Origin: an uncultured Lachnospiraceae bacterium
Lineage (GTDB): Bacteria; Bacillota; Clostridia; Lachnospirales; Lachnospiraceae
Length of the DNA stretch: 64,000 nt
Assembly (NCBI GenBank): GCA_944376125.1
Contig: CALWBQ010000013.1
Span: 1 to 64,000 of the forward strand
Reading direction: 5' to 3'
Within the stretch, counting starts at the first letter, position 1, and every line of letters begins with the position of its first letter. Of the stretch, positions 53,835 to 62,044 are shown one piece after another. The translations under genes and the position numbers were made by a program. Below the pieces are notes generated by a model. The model was not told the DNA's origin. It worked only from the letters and a program-made list of their open reading frames with translations, and ran no database searches.

Positions 53835-55090
53835 AGCACTCTCTCCTTTTCTTTAATTTTTTCTGCCAGTTGGACCAAAAGCTCGTCACTCCCAAATCCC
53901 CCCGACTTTGATATCATTTGATAAACCTTATGTTCCACGCAGAATCTGGAGAGAACTGCCCCAGGTATAATCTCGCAGATCGGCTCCACTTCAAAAATTC
54001 CCATATTTTTCATAAATCCCAGCAGGGTATCCCCGCCTGTAATCAAAATTGTCTTTTTCAGACCTCTCCTGATCAGCTCACCCAAAATTTTTCCCAGAAC
54101 ATCAGCAATATGACGTCTGGCTGATTCCGAAGAATATCCGCTGTTCTCCGCCGCTTTTCGCTCACATTGTCCATCGGTATCAATAATGCAGCAGGGGGAA
54201 ATGCGGCACTTGCAAAAAATCCTGTCAAGCTGCTCCCGACCTGCGCTGCTCTCCCAGTAATCCGGAACCAGTTTCTGCTCCGGCGTCAGCCGGATTCGTA
54301 CAAACCCGCTCTCCTCCGCCCGATCCAGCTGCCTGCAGGTGATGGGATTTACGCTCCCGCATATGACCAGCAGCCCTTCTTCTAATACAGGGATTGATCT
54401 TCTTCTCTTTTTAAGGGCCAATATTTCAGGAAAGGCCGAGGCAAAGCCCGCACATCCAGCGGAGGCTTTTAGGAGCCCTCCTGCATATAATTTTCGGGCA
54501 ACTGTCTGGATATCCTGACCGTCAGCAGCGTCAAATACTGCAATCTTATCCCGGCATTTCGCAAGTTCTTCCTCTGTCCATCCCCGTTCCAGAACTGTTG
54601 CATCTGTCTCTGTCTGCCTGTGTATGATATCTGGAATAAACGAACAGTCTACCGGCTCAAAGGGATCCTTTCCAAATACACTTTCACTCACCGGCTTTCC
54701 GTTGATAAAATGGACCCCATGTTTTGTAATACGCCCCATCTGCGGAAAAGCCGGAATAAACGGCAGGATATCCACCCCTGATGCATCCTTCAGGGCCTGC
54801 AGCTCACTCCCGATATTTCCCCGCAATGCCGAATCCGTTTTTTTGTAGATAAAAGGAATGCCGCTGGCTGCCGCATTCTGTACAACCGCAAAAACCCTTT
54901 TGTACGCCTCACGAGGTGAGAGGTGTCGGGTTTCTGCATCCAGAACCAGCACCTGGACAGATGCGCTTACATCGTCCCATCCGTTCCATCCCTCTGTCAT
55001 CACTCTCGTTACTGCGCCAAAATCTGCAAACTGTACTCCCGTGTCCAGGGCACCAGTAAAATCATCTGCAACAATAAGCAGCCGTATCAC
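53828..55090 (-). CDS. Four-carbon acid sugar kinase (DUF1537; DtnK/OtnK family)
   Basis: 420 residues. The N-terminal domain has LLIVADDFTGALDTGVQFA and IYKKTDSALRGNIGSELQAL, the family's substrate site. The C-terminal nucleotide-binding domain has LITGGDTLLGFMKNMGIFEVEPICEIIPGAVLSRF. The family phosphorylates four-carbon acid sugars such as D-threonate, D-erythronate, or 3-oxo-tetronates. GTG at 55090 is chosen: GAGAGG lies 7 bases upstream, whereas the ATG at 55114 has none. It is the first gene of the operon, divergent from the PrpR_N-type regulator. Confidence 0.93.
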   Translation of the reverse strand: MIRLLIVADDFTGALDTGVQFADFGAVTRVMTEGWNGWDDVSASVQVLVLDAETRHLSPREAYKRVFAVVQNAAASGIPFIYKKTDSALRGNIGSELQALKDASGVDILPFIPAFPQMGRITKHGVHFINGKPVSESVFGKDPFEPVDCSFIPDIIHRQTETDATVLERGWTEEELAKCRDKIAVFDAADGQDIQTVARKLYAGGLLKASAGCAGFASAFPEILALKKRRRSIPVLEEGLLVICGSVNPITCRQLDRAEESGFVRIRLTPEQKLVPDYWESSAGREQLDRIFCKCRISPCCIIDTDGQCERKAAENSGYSSESARRHIADVLGKILGELIRRGLKKTILITGGDTLLGFMKNMGIFEVEPICEIIPGAVLSRFCVEHKVYQMISKSGGFGSDELLVQLAEKIKEKERVLC

Positions 55091-55165
55091 GCTCTCGCCT
55101 CTCTTCTGTTTCATTTTTGAACAATTTTACAATATTTTTTCAAATTGTCTCCTTGCTTTTGTCTC

Positions 55166-55194
55166 ATTTTACTAAATATCTTTTTGGAATTCAA
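55166..55194 (-). promoter_or_regulatory. Probable sigma-70-type promoter of the acid-sugar operon
   Basis: TTGAAT (55189-55194), 17-bp spacer and TAAAAT (55166-55171) on the minus strand, about 75 bp before the kinase start. No sigma-54 TGGCAC-N5-TTGC element was found in this intergenic region. Confidence 0.55.
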
Positions 55195-55211
55195 CTCTTT
55201 TTTCGTTTTTT

Positions 55212-55251
55212 AATGTCTATATTTGAAACATTTTATTGAAATATAGACATT
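55212..55251. promoter_or_regulatory. 13-bp inverted repeat, probable operator of the divergent regulator
   Basis: Perfect arms AATGTCTATATTT and AAATATAGACATT (55212-55224 and 55239-55251) with a 14-nt spacer. The centre lies about 70 bp upstream of the kinase operon start site, and the right arm overlaps the -35 of the regulator's own promoter. This fits activation on one side and autorepression on the other. Confidence 0.7.
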
Positions 55252-55272
55252 TTTTCTATTGTATGTTATGAT
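55244..55272 (+). promoter_or_regulatory. Promoter of the PrpR_N-type regulator
   Basis: TAGACA (55244-55249), 17-bp spacer, TATGAT (55267-55272); both hexamers are 5/6 consensus. The -35 lies in the right arm of the inverted repeat. Confidence 0.65.
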
Positions 55273-55340
55273 ATGTTTAAATTTACATCATCTTCAGTAT
55301 CTGCTCTTGTATTTTTGCAGGCAATGACCGGGAGGTATCT

Positions 55341-57128
55341 ATGAAAAAACGGATTATTCGAATATTGGGCATAGCCCCCTATGAAGCAATGAAATCAGCA
55401 ATGCAGAATCTGGCCCGCTCCCGCAATGATCTTTCCTTAGATGTATTTCTTGGGGATCTGGATGAAGGCGTGCGGATCGTCAGGCAGAACCTCCTTCCTC
55501 AGCATGATGTCATTATTTCCCGCGGCGGAACCGCGCAGAAAATCTCGGAAGTCACTTCTGTTCCCGTCGTTGAGATCACTCTGTCTGTCTACGATATTCT
55601 GAGAGCCATCAAATTAGCGGAAAATTATTCCGAAAAATACGCTGTGGTAGGTTTCCCCTCCATCACCCAGAGTGCATACCTGCTGTGCAGTCTTCTCCAG
55701 TACAAAATCGACATTGTAACCATTCACCACGAAGAGGAAGCCTTTTCTGTCGTCAGCCGGTTAAAACAAGAGGGTTATCGGATGCTCTTATGCGATATGA
55801 TCGCTTCCACAGTGGCGAAAACTCTGGGGCTCAATGCCATCCTGATCACCTCCGGCACAGAAAGTATTGAAAACGCATTTGACCAGGCAGTGAAACTGGC
55901 CGGCAGTTTTTTCAAGATCCAGCAGGAAAGAAATTTTTTCTCCCAGCTGCTCAAAACCGGCACTTCCCTGGTAGTTCTGAACCAGAATAAGGAACTGCTG
56001 TATTCATTTTGGGAGCTTGAAAAAGAGCTGCCTGAAGATGACATTTTAAACCTTTTAAGAGAAGAGGCAGAAGAAACTTTCCGATCCGGAAGTCACAAAT
56101 GCCTGAAACCGATCCGCGGAGCACTCTACACTATCACAGGAAAAATCCTCTCCTGGGAGGACCAGGACTGCTGTGTCTTTCACGTCGCCCAGTCTGGAAT
56201 CCCTATTGTTTCCAGAAAGAACGGCATCTTCTTTCTGGATAAAAAAGAAGCGGAGGAATCTTTTTTCAACAGCTTTTTCAGTGTTACCAGTGCTTCCAAC
56301 AGCGCGATTCAGTCCTTTGCTAAGAACCTTCTCCCGGTTATGATTACCGGGGAATACGGTACAGGAAAATCAAAGGCGGCCCGAGCCATATATGCCCAGA
56401 GCAGTCTTTCCTCTAACCCTCTAGCCATCCTCGATTTTGATTCGCTCTCTGGAAAAAATTTGGATTTTCTGCTGAACCATCACAATTCGCCTTTTAACGA
56501 CAATGGGCTGACAATCTATTTTAGGAATGCTGACCACCTGCCCCAGGAACAGCTCCAGCTTCTTCTGAGCCGAATCCTAGATTCTAATTTGTCTGCCAGG
56601 AATCGGCTTATTTTTTCCTGTATGGCTGCTGCCGGCCAGCCAGTTTCTTCCGGCTGCCTGCTTCTGATGGATCGTCTGAAATGCCTGACCCTGAACCTTC
56701 CCCCTCTGCGCCAACTGACTGATGATATTCCTGCTCTCACCAGCCTGTACCTTGGAACCCTGAACCCGGAGCTGCCCCAGTCCATCATTGGACTGGAGCC
56801 GGATGCCATGGGACTAATGCAGTCATATCCCTGGCCAGGAAATTACCCGCAGTTTAAGAGAGTGCTGAAACAGTTAGCTGCGCTCTCCTCCTCACCTTAT
56901 ATCTGTTCGAATGAAGTCAAAAAAATTCTGGCGCAGGAATACAGCATATCCTTCCAGGAGGCAGGCACTTCCCCGTCCGGCTTTCAAATCAATTTAAATC
57001 AGACTCTGGAGGAAATCACTAAGGACATCGTTCGTCAGGTATTGGCCGACACCGATTCCAATCAAAGCGCCGCCGCTAAGCGGCTGGGAATCAGCCGCAC
57101 CACCCTGTGGCGCTACCTGAACCGCTGA
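55341..57128 (+). CDS. PrpR_N / degenerate AAA+ / Fis-HTH transcriptional regulator
   Basis: 595 residues. The N-terminal ~180 residues match the PrpR_N sensor (DVIISRGGTAQKISEVTSVPVVEITLSVYDILRA). A PAS-like region follows (about 195-300). The AAA+ domain (about 315-530) has Walker A GEYGTGKSK, but Walker B is LTIYFRNADHL, with no acidic pair, and the GAFTGA loop is absent. The C-terminus is a Fis-type helix-turn-helix (NQSAAAKRLGISRTTLWRYLNR). It is likely an acid-sensing activator that no longer drives sigma-54 polymerase. It starts after GGGAGG and is divergent from the acid-sugar operon. Confidence 0.88.
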   Translation: MKKRIIRILGIAPYEAMKSAMQNLARSRNDLSLDVFLGDLDEGVRIVRQNLLPQHDVIISRGGTAQKISEVTSVPVVEITLSVYDILRAIKLAENYSEKYAVVGFPSITQSAYLLCSLLQYKIDIVTIHHEEEAFSVVSRLKQEGYRMLLCDMIASTVAKTLGLNAILITSGTESIENAFDQAVKLAGSFFKIQQERNFFSQLLKTGTSLVVLNQNKELLYSFWELEKELPEDDILNLLREEAEETFRSGSHKCLKPIRGALYTITGKILSWEDQDCCVFHVAQSGIPIVSRKNGIFFLDKKEAEESFFNSFFSVTSASNSAIQSFAKNLLPVMITGEYGTGKSKAARAIYAQSSLSSNPLAILDFDSLSGKNLDFLLNHHNSPFNDNGLTIYFRNADHLPQEQLQLLLSRILDSNLSARNRLIFSCMAAAGQPVSSGCLLLMDRLKCLTLNLPPLRQLTDDIPALTSLYLGTLNPELPQSIIGLEPDAMGLMQSYPWPGNYPQFKRVLKQLAALSSSPYICSNEVKKILAQEYSISFQEAGTSPSGFQINLNQTLEEITKDIVRQVLADTDSNQSAAAKRLGISRTTLWRYLNR

Positions 57129-57145
57129 AAAGGAGGAACAGCCTT

Positions 57146-57706
57146 ATGAAAAACACCACCAAGCAGGCCCTTGAAGCCTCCCTTAAAAAAATGCTCCTAA
57201 AAAAGCCTCTGGATAAAATTACCATCCAGGATCTCACCTCCGACTGCGGAATCAGCCGAATGGCATTTTACTATCACTTTAAGGATATCTACGACCTGGT
57301 AGAATGGGCCTGTTATGAGGACGCTGCATCTGCTCTCCAGGGCAAAAAAACCTATGACACCTGGCAGGAGGGGCTGGCGCAGATCTTTGAGGCCGTGCTG
57401 GAAAATAAGCCTTTTGTCCTGAATGCTTACCGCTGCATCAGCCGGGATCAGATCGAGCGCTATCTGTACCGTCTGACATACGGGCTGATCCGCGGAGTGG
57501 TGGACGAGAAGGCGGCGGGCCTTCCTATCACCGAAGAGGATAAAACCTTTATCGCGGATTTTTACAAATACAATTTCGTTGGGATCATGCTGGACTGGAT
57601 CCGGCAGGGAATGAGAGAGGATTACCAGGGGATCGTGGAAAAGACCGCTCTGACTCTCCGCGGAAACATTGCTAATTCCATCCGCAATTTTATATCAGAG
57701 CCATAA
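57146..57706 (+). CDS. TetR/AcrR-family regulator
   Basis: 186 residues. The N-terminal helix-turn-helix is ITIQDLTSDCGISRMAFYYHFKDIYDLV. The C-terminal part (about 75-186, LDWIRQGMREDY) fits the TetR_C_33/DhaS-like ligand domain. AAGGAGG precedes the ATG at 57146; the gene starts 17 bp after the PrpR_N-type regulator, so the two are likely co-transcribed. A strong terminator follows, and oleate hydratase begins 160 bp downstream. A role in sensing fatty acids for that gene is possible but not shown. Confidence 0.9.
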   Translation: MKNTTKQALEASLKKMLLKKPLDKITIQDLTSDCGISRMAFYYHFKDIYDLVEWACYEDAASALQGKKTYDTWQEGLAQIFEAVLENKPFVLNAYRCISRDQIERYLYRLTYGLIRGVVDEKAAGLPITEEDKTFIADFYKYNFVGIMLDWIRQGMREDYQGIVEKTALTLRGNIANSIRNFISEP

Positions 57707-57735
57707 CGCCGCCCAGGCTGGCGTCAACGTTTATC

Positions 57736-57779
57736 AAAACCGGGAGAATGATGTATTTTTTATCATCCTCCCGGTTTTG
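57736..57779 (+). terminator. Intrinsic terminator after the TetR gene
   Basis: A 17-bp stem with one mismatch (arms 57736-57752 and 57762-57778, AAAACCGGGAGaATGAT against ATCATcCTCCCGGTTTT) ending in TTTT. It separates the regulators from oleate hydratase. Confidence 0.85.
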
Positions 57780-57865
57780 TAAATTGCGAGAGCGGGAAAA
57801 TACGGATAGGATATCATTATCACAGATAAGCAAAACAGTCACATGAAAGAAAGGCGGCCATTGAT

Positions 57866-59842
57866 ATGAAAAAGAAAACAGCAGCTCTGACACTTGCGTC
57901 GGCAGCCCTTGCAGGAGCAGGGGCTGCCGCTCTCCTGGCAAAACAGTCCAATAATAAGAAAAGCGAAACAGCAGACAGAGAAAGCGCCCCAAGCTCCTAT
58001 CGCAACACTGAGCTGGGCACCCATGAAAGAAACAACAAAGGCATCTACTACAGCAGCGGCAACTACGAAGCCTTCGCCAGGCCGGAGAAACCCGAGGGCG
58101 CAGACAAAAAGCACGCCTACATCGTCGGCAGCGGCCTGGCTTCTCTTGCGGCTGCCTGCTTCCTGGTAAGGGACGCCCAGATGCCCGGCTCTCATATTCA
58201 CATTCTGGAAGCGATGGACATTGCCGGCGGAGCCTGCGATGGCATTTTTGACCCCAGCCGCGGCTACATTATGAGAGGCGGCAGAGAGATGGAAGACCAC
58301 TTTGAGTGCCTGTGGGACCTGTTCCGCAGCATCCCCTCACTTGAGACGCCGGGCGCCTCTGTTCTGGATGAATTTTACTGGCTTAACAAACATGATCCCA
58401 ACTACTCCCTTTGCCGAGCCACCGTCAACCGGGGCGAGGATGCCCACACGGATGGGAAATTCAATCTCAGCCAGAAGGGATGTATGGAGATTGTCAAGCT
58501 CTTCATGACACCAGATGAGGATCTCTATGATAAAACCATCGAAGATGTTTTTGATGACGAGGTGTTCCAGTCTACCTTCTGGCTGTACTGGAGAACCATG
58601 TTTGCCTTTGAAAACTGGCACAGTGCCTTGGAGATGAAACTCTACTTTCAGAGATTTATCCATCACATTGCAGGACTTCCAGACTTCAGCGCTCTAAAAT
58701 TCACCCGCTACAATCAGTATGAATCCCTGATCCTTCCCATGCAGAGATACCTGGAAGAAGCAGGCGTCGATTTCCAGTTCAATACAGAAGTGACCAATGT
58801 GGTCTTTGATTTCAAGAATGGCAAAAAGATTGCCGCTGCCATCGAGTGCCGAACCGGCGGAAAAGAAAGCGGAATTCTTCTGACAGAAAATGATCTGGTC
58901 TTTGTAACAAACGGAAGCTGTACGGAGGGAACCATCTATGGGGATCAAAATCACGCCCCAAACGGGGACGCCGTAATTCGAACCAGCGGCTGCTGGAACC
59001 TGTGGAAGAATATCGCAAAACAGGATCCCTCTTTTGGCCATCCGGAAAAATTCTGCTCCGATATTTCCAAGACCAACTGGGAATCCGCTACGATCACTAC
59101 CCTGGACGAGCGGATCATCCCCTACATCACCAATATCTGCAAGAGAGACCCCAGAAGCGGCAGGGTCGTTACCGGAGGTATCGTCAGCTGCAAGGATTCC
59201 AACTGGCTGCTGAGCTGGACTATTAACCGCCAGGGTCAGTTTAAAGAGCAGGATCCGCAGAAAGTCTGCGTCTGGGTCTATGGTCTGTTTACCGATGTCC
59301 CCGGCAACTTTGTCAAAAAACCGATGAAAGAATGTACCGGCAGAGAGATTACGGAAGAATGGCTGTACCACATCGGTGTTCCTGAGGCGGAGATTCACGA
59401 TATGGCAGAAAACAGCGCCCTCTGCGTTCCGACGATGATGCCCTACATTACGGCCTTCTTTATGCCCCGGGCAAAAGGCGACCGCCCGGATGTGATCCCG
59501 GACGGCTGCGTCAACTTTGCATTCCTAGGCCAGTTCGCCGACACTCCCAGAGACACTGTATTTACTACAGAGTATTCCGTTCGCACCGCCATGGAGGCAG
59601 TATACGGACTCCTAGGCGTAGACAGAGGAGTGCCAGAGGTCTGGGGCAGCGTTTACGATATTCGCACCCTGCTGAGCAGCTCTGTAAAGCTGATGGACGG
59701 CAGATCCCCTCTGGAGATTTCTCTCCCCGGTCCACTCAATATGCTGAAAAAGCCGCTGCTTCGAGCCATCCGCGGAACCGCTGCGGAAAAAGTGCTGAAA
59801 GACTGCAATGTCATAAAGGATGAAGCGCAATGCTGCCAGTAA
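57866..59842 (+). CDS. ohyA: Oleate hydratase
   Basis: 658 residues. It adds water to the cis-9 double bond of oleate to give 10-hydroxystearate, with FAD. The FAD fold begins at about residue 75 (AYIVGSGLASLAAACFL), and the RGGREMEDHFECLWDLF loop is the family's flavin and catalytic motif. The first ~65 residues are extra: a lysine-rich start, a hydrophobic Ala/Leu stretch (about 5-25), then a polar linker. This could anchor the enzyme to the membrane, where its substrate sits. Known oleate hydratases are about 570-650 residues. A bidirectional terminator follows. The upstream TetR is a candidate regulator. Confidence 0.94.
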   Translation: MKKKTAALTLASAALAGAGAAALLAKQSNNKKSETADRESAPSSYRNTELGTHERNNKGIYYSSGNYEAFARPEKPEGADKKHAYIVGSGLASLAAACFLVRDAQMPGSHIHILEAMDIAGGACDGIFDPSRGYIMRGGREMEDHFECLWDLFRSIPSLETPGASVLDEFYWLNKHDPNYSLCRATVNRGEDAHTDGKFNLSQKGCMEIVKLFMTPDEDLYDKTIEDVFDDEVFQSTFWLYWRTMFAFENWHSALEMKLYFQRFIHHIAGLPDFSALKFTRYNQYESLILPMQRYLEEAGVDFQFNTEVTNVVFDFKNGKKIAAAIECRTGGKESGILLTENDLVFVTNGSCTEGTIYGDQNHAPNGDAVIRTSGCWNLWKNIAKQDPSFGHPEKFCSDISKTNWESATITTLDERIIPYITNICKRDPRSGRVVTGGIVSCKDSNWLLSWTINRQGQFKEQDPQKVCVWVYGLFTDVPGNFVKKPMKECTGREITEEWLYHIGVPEAEIHDMAENSALCVPTMMPYITAFFMPRAKGDRPDVIPDGCVNFAFLGQFADTPRDTVFTTEYSVRTAMEAVYGLLGVDRGVPEVWGSVYDIRTLLSSSVKLMDGRSPLEISLPGPLNMLKKPLLRAIRGTAAEKVLKDCNVIKDEAQCCQ

Positions 59843-59875
59843 CAGAGCGATGAGGGGCGGCGGCCCCGTTATTCT

Positions 59876-59922
59876 AAAAATCCGGAGCTCCGCTCCAAAT
59901 GGGAGTGGCTCCGGATTTTTTT
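59876..59922. terminator. Bidirectional terminator after oleate hydratase
   Basis: A 13-bp perfect stem AAAAATCCGGAGC/GCTCCGGATTTTT (59876-59888 and 59908-59920) followed by T on the plus side and with T-rich sequence on the minus side. Confidence 0.88.
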
Positions 59923-59925
59923 ACA

Positions 59926-60200
59926 TTATAATACGGCCTGATGATCTGCCGCAAAGGCTTTGCTCAGCCGCTTCATATGCTCCTCCACATAGGCTCTGGG
60001 ACAGGCATAGTTAAACCGCATAAAACCGGCGCCTCCCTGTCCGAACCAGGAGCCCAGATTGCCTATCACTTTGGCTTCCTCCAGCACTTTTTTGGCAATC
60101 TGCTCATCTGACAATCCGGTTTCCCGGAAATCAAACCAAATCAGGTATGTTCCCTCATGTTCTCCGATCTTGATCTGGGGAAGATGCTTTAACTGATAAT
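59926..60200 (-). pseudogene. C-terminal remnant of a PatB/MalY-type aminotransferase
   Basis: In the minus frame the codons from about 60200 give LPQIKIGEHEGTYLIWFDF, then SDEQIAKKVLEEAKV and a WFGQGGAGFMRFNYACPRAY end, which is the C-terminus of a MalY/PatB-type PLP enzyme, with a normal stop at 59926. The PLP-lysine part and the N-terminal ~300 residues are missing; an unrelated stretch replaces them above 60200. It is a 3' gene fragment. The intact gene of this family in the window is at 39875. Confidence 0.8.
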
Positions 60201-60263
60201 GTCAACGCCAAAAATCTTTTTCTCCTCATAATTCACTTCTCCTTCTTCATTCTTCATTACACA

Positions 60264-60971
60264 TCATGCACCCAGATATTTATTCTTTACTTCGTCACTG
60301 GCCAGCAGTTCCACCCCCGTTCCCTGCAAAGTCAGTTTTCCGATCTCCAATACATAAGCATATTCTGCCACTGACAGCGCCATCTCCGAATTCTGCTCCA
60401 CTACCAAAGAGGGAATATGCCGCTCTTTGTGGATCCGGACAATGGTTTCAAATGTAAAGTCAATCAAATTCGGTGCCAGCCCCATGGAAGGTTCATCCAA
60501 AAGCAGCAGCTTTGGATCCGTCATCAGCGCTCTCCCCATGGCAAGCATCTGCTGTTCCCCTCCTGACAGCGTTCCGGCAAGCTGCCTGCGGCGCTCCCTC
60601 AGCCTCGGGAACAGATCATAGACATACTCTACATTTTCAGCGACACGTTTTTTATCCTTAACCACATAAGCGCCGCCCAGCAGATTCTCATACACGGAGA
60701 TATTTTTAAATATTCTCCGCCCCTCCGGACACAGGGCAATTCCATTGCGGATCACATCCTTAGTAGGTATGGAGGTGATCTCCTTCCCATTAAAAGTAAT
60801 GGATCCAGATGTAGGCGTCACCAAACCGGCGATCGTATTGATCAGCGTGCTTTTCCCCGCCCCGTTGGCGCCGATAACCGCATAGATTCCTTCATCCGGG
60901 ATCGTGATAGAGATATCCTTCAGCGCCTGGATAACACCGTAATGGCAGGAAACATTTTTAATCTCAAGCAC
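60264..60971 (-). CDS. livF: Branched-chain amino acid-type ABC transporter ATPase LivF
   Basis: 235 residues. Walker A GANGAGKST, signature LSGGEQQMLAMGRAL, Walker B LLLLDEPSMGLAP, all LivF-type. GTG at 60971 follows AAGGAGG by 7 bases; the frame's ATG at 61004 lies in livG. The start overlaps the livG stop by 8 bp. The livHM permeases and binding protein of this HAAT-family importer are not in the window on either side. Confidence 0.92.
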   Translation of the reverse strand: MLEIKNVSCHYGVIQALKDISITIPDEGIYAVIGANGAGKSTLINTIAGLVTPTSGSITFNGKEITSIPTKDVIRNGIALCPEGRRIFKNISVYENLLGGAYVVKDKKRVAENVEYVYDLFPRLRERRRQLAGTLSGGEQQMLAMGRALMTDPKLLLLDEPSMGLAPNLIDFTFETIVRIHKERHIPSLVVEQNSEMALSVAEYAYVLEIGKLTLQGTGVELLASDEVKNKYLGA

Positions 60972-61734
60972 TTTTAGCCCTCCTTTTGCCCAGGTAACAT
61001 TCAATCACTTCTTCATTATTCTGGATCTCTGACGGCGGCCCTTCTGCAATCTTCATCCCAGAGCTGAGCACTGTCAGCTGATCGCACAGACTCATCACAA
61101 ATTTCATATGGTGCTCAATCAGCAGGATCGTCCTTCCTCCCTGATCCCTCATCTTGCGAACCAGGCAGGCCACCTCATCGCTCTCCTGCTCATTCATGCC
61201 GGCCACAGGCTCGTCCAGCAGCACCAGCTTGGGATCAGTCGCCAGCAGACGGGCAATCTCCAGCAGGCGGCGCTTGCCATAAGGCAGATTTTTCGCCTTT
61301 GTATTGACGTCATTGGCCAGACCTACAAATTCCAGCTGGCGCATCGCATTGTCATACGCCTCCTTCTCCTCCTTCCTGTACAGCTTGGTGTGGAAAATAG
61401 CAGATGCAATATTGTGCTTCGTCCTGGCACAATATCCCGTTGTGACATTCTCCAGCGCCGTCATCTCCGGAAAAAGGTTCACATTCTGGAATGTACGTCC
61501 CAACCCGGTCAGGCTTATGACATTGGGCGCCAAGCCGCTGATCTTTTTTCCATCAAAGATCACCTCACCGGCAGTCGGAGCATAAAAGCCCGTAATCACA
61601 TTGATCAGAGTCGTCTTTCCAGAACCGTTCGGACCAATCAGCCCATGAATCTGATGCTCCGGCACTGTCAAGCTGACATCCTTCAGTGCAGCCAGGCCGC
61701 CAAAAATCATATCTACATTCTTAACTTCTAGCAC
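60964..61734 (-). CDS. livG: Branched-chain amino acid-type ABC transporter ATPase LivG
   Basis: 256 residues. Walker A GPNGSGKTT, GLGRTFQNVNLFPEMTALENV, LPYGKRRLLEIARLL in the signature position, Walker B LVLLDEPVAGMN. GTG at 61734 follows AAGGAGG closely. It is first in the two-gene unit with livF and is divergent from the nitrilase gene; no permease genes precede it. Confidence 0.92.
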   Translation of the reverse strand: MLEVKNVDMIFGGLAALKDVSLTVPEHQIHGLIGPNGSGKTTLINVITGFYAPTAGEVIFDGKKISGLAPNVISLTGLGRTFQNVNLFPEMTALENVTTGYCARTKHNIASAIFHTKLYRKEEKEAYDNAMRQLEFVGLANDVNTKAKNLPYGKRRLLEIARLLATDPKLVLLDEPVAGMNEQESDEVACLVRKMRDQGGRTILLIEHHMKFVMSLCDQLTVLSSGMKIAEGPPSEIQNNEEVIECYLGKRRAKSA

Positions 61735-62044
61735 AGAACCCCTCCTTAACATTTCGTATTTAGGTTATTGCAGGAAACCTATAAACCTGTCCATTGTGAC
61801 TGTTTTTTTGGCAAATAGGTCAAAAAAATGTCTAACTTGATTTTCATTATACATGGTTTCAAATCAAAATAAAAATACAGGTTTTTAATACAAACCATCT
61901 CAAAAAGATATAGTTTCTACTTTAAAATTGTGCAGTTTTACCCATCCAAAAATGATATAGAAAGTATAAAAAAAACATTCTTTTTTTTGCCGGATACCTC
62001 GTGTATCATAGATAGAGAATCAATCTTTTTAAGGAGGTACCACC
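61735..62044. other. Divergent intergenic region between livG and the nitrilase gene
   Basis: 310 bp, AT-rich. It holds a minus-strand TATAAT (61846-61851) with a poor -35, a short inverted repeat TAGGTT/AACCTA near 61761-61781, and an A/T-rich run with eight-base A and T tracts near 61970-61988. On the plus strand AAGGAGG leads to the ATG at 62045. No gene or known RNA element seen. Confidence 0.5.

Noticed and set aside
55115..55340. Sigma-54 promoter for the acid-sugar operon
   Set aside because: No TGGCAC-N5-TTGC-like element on either strand; sigma-70-type hexamers are present instead.
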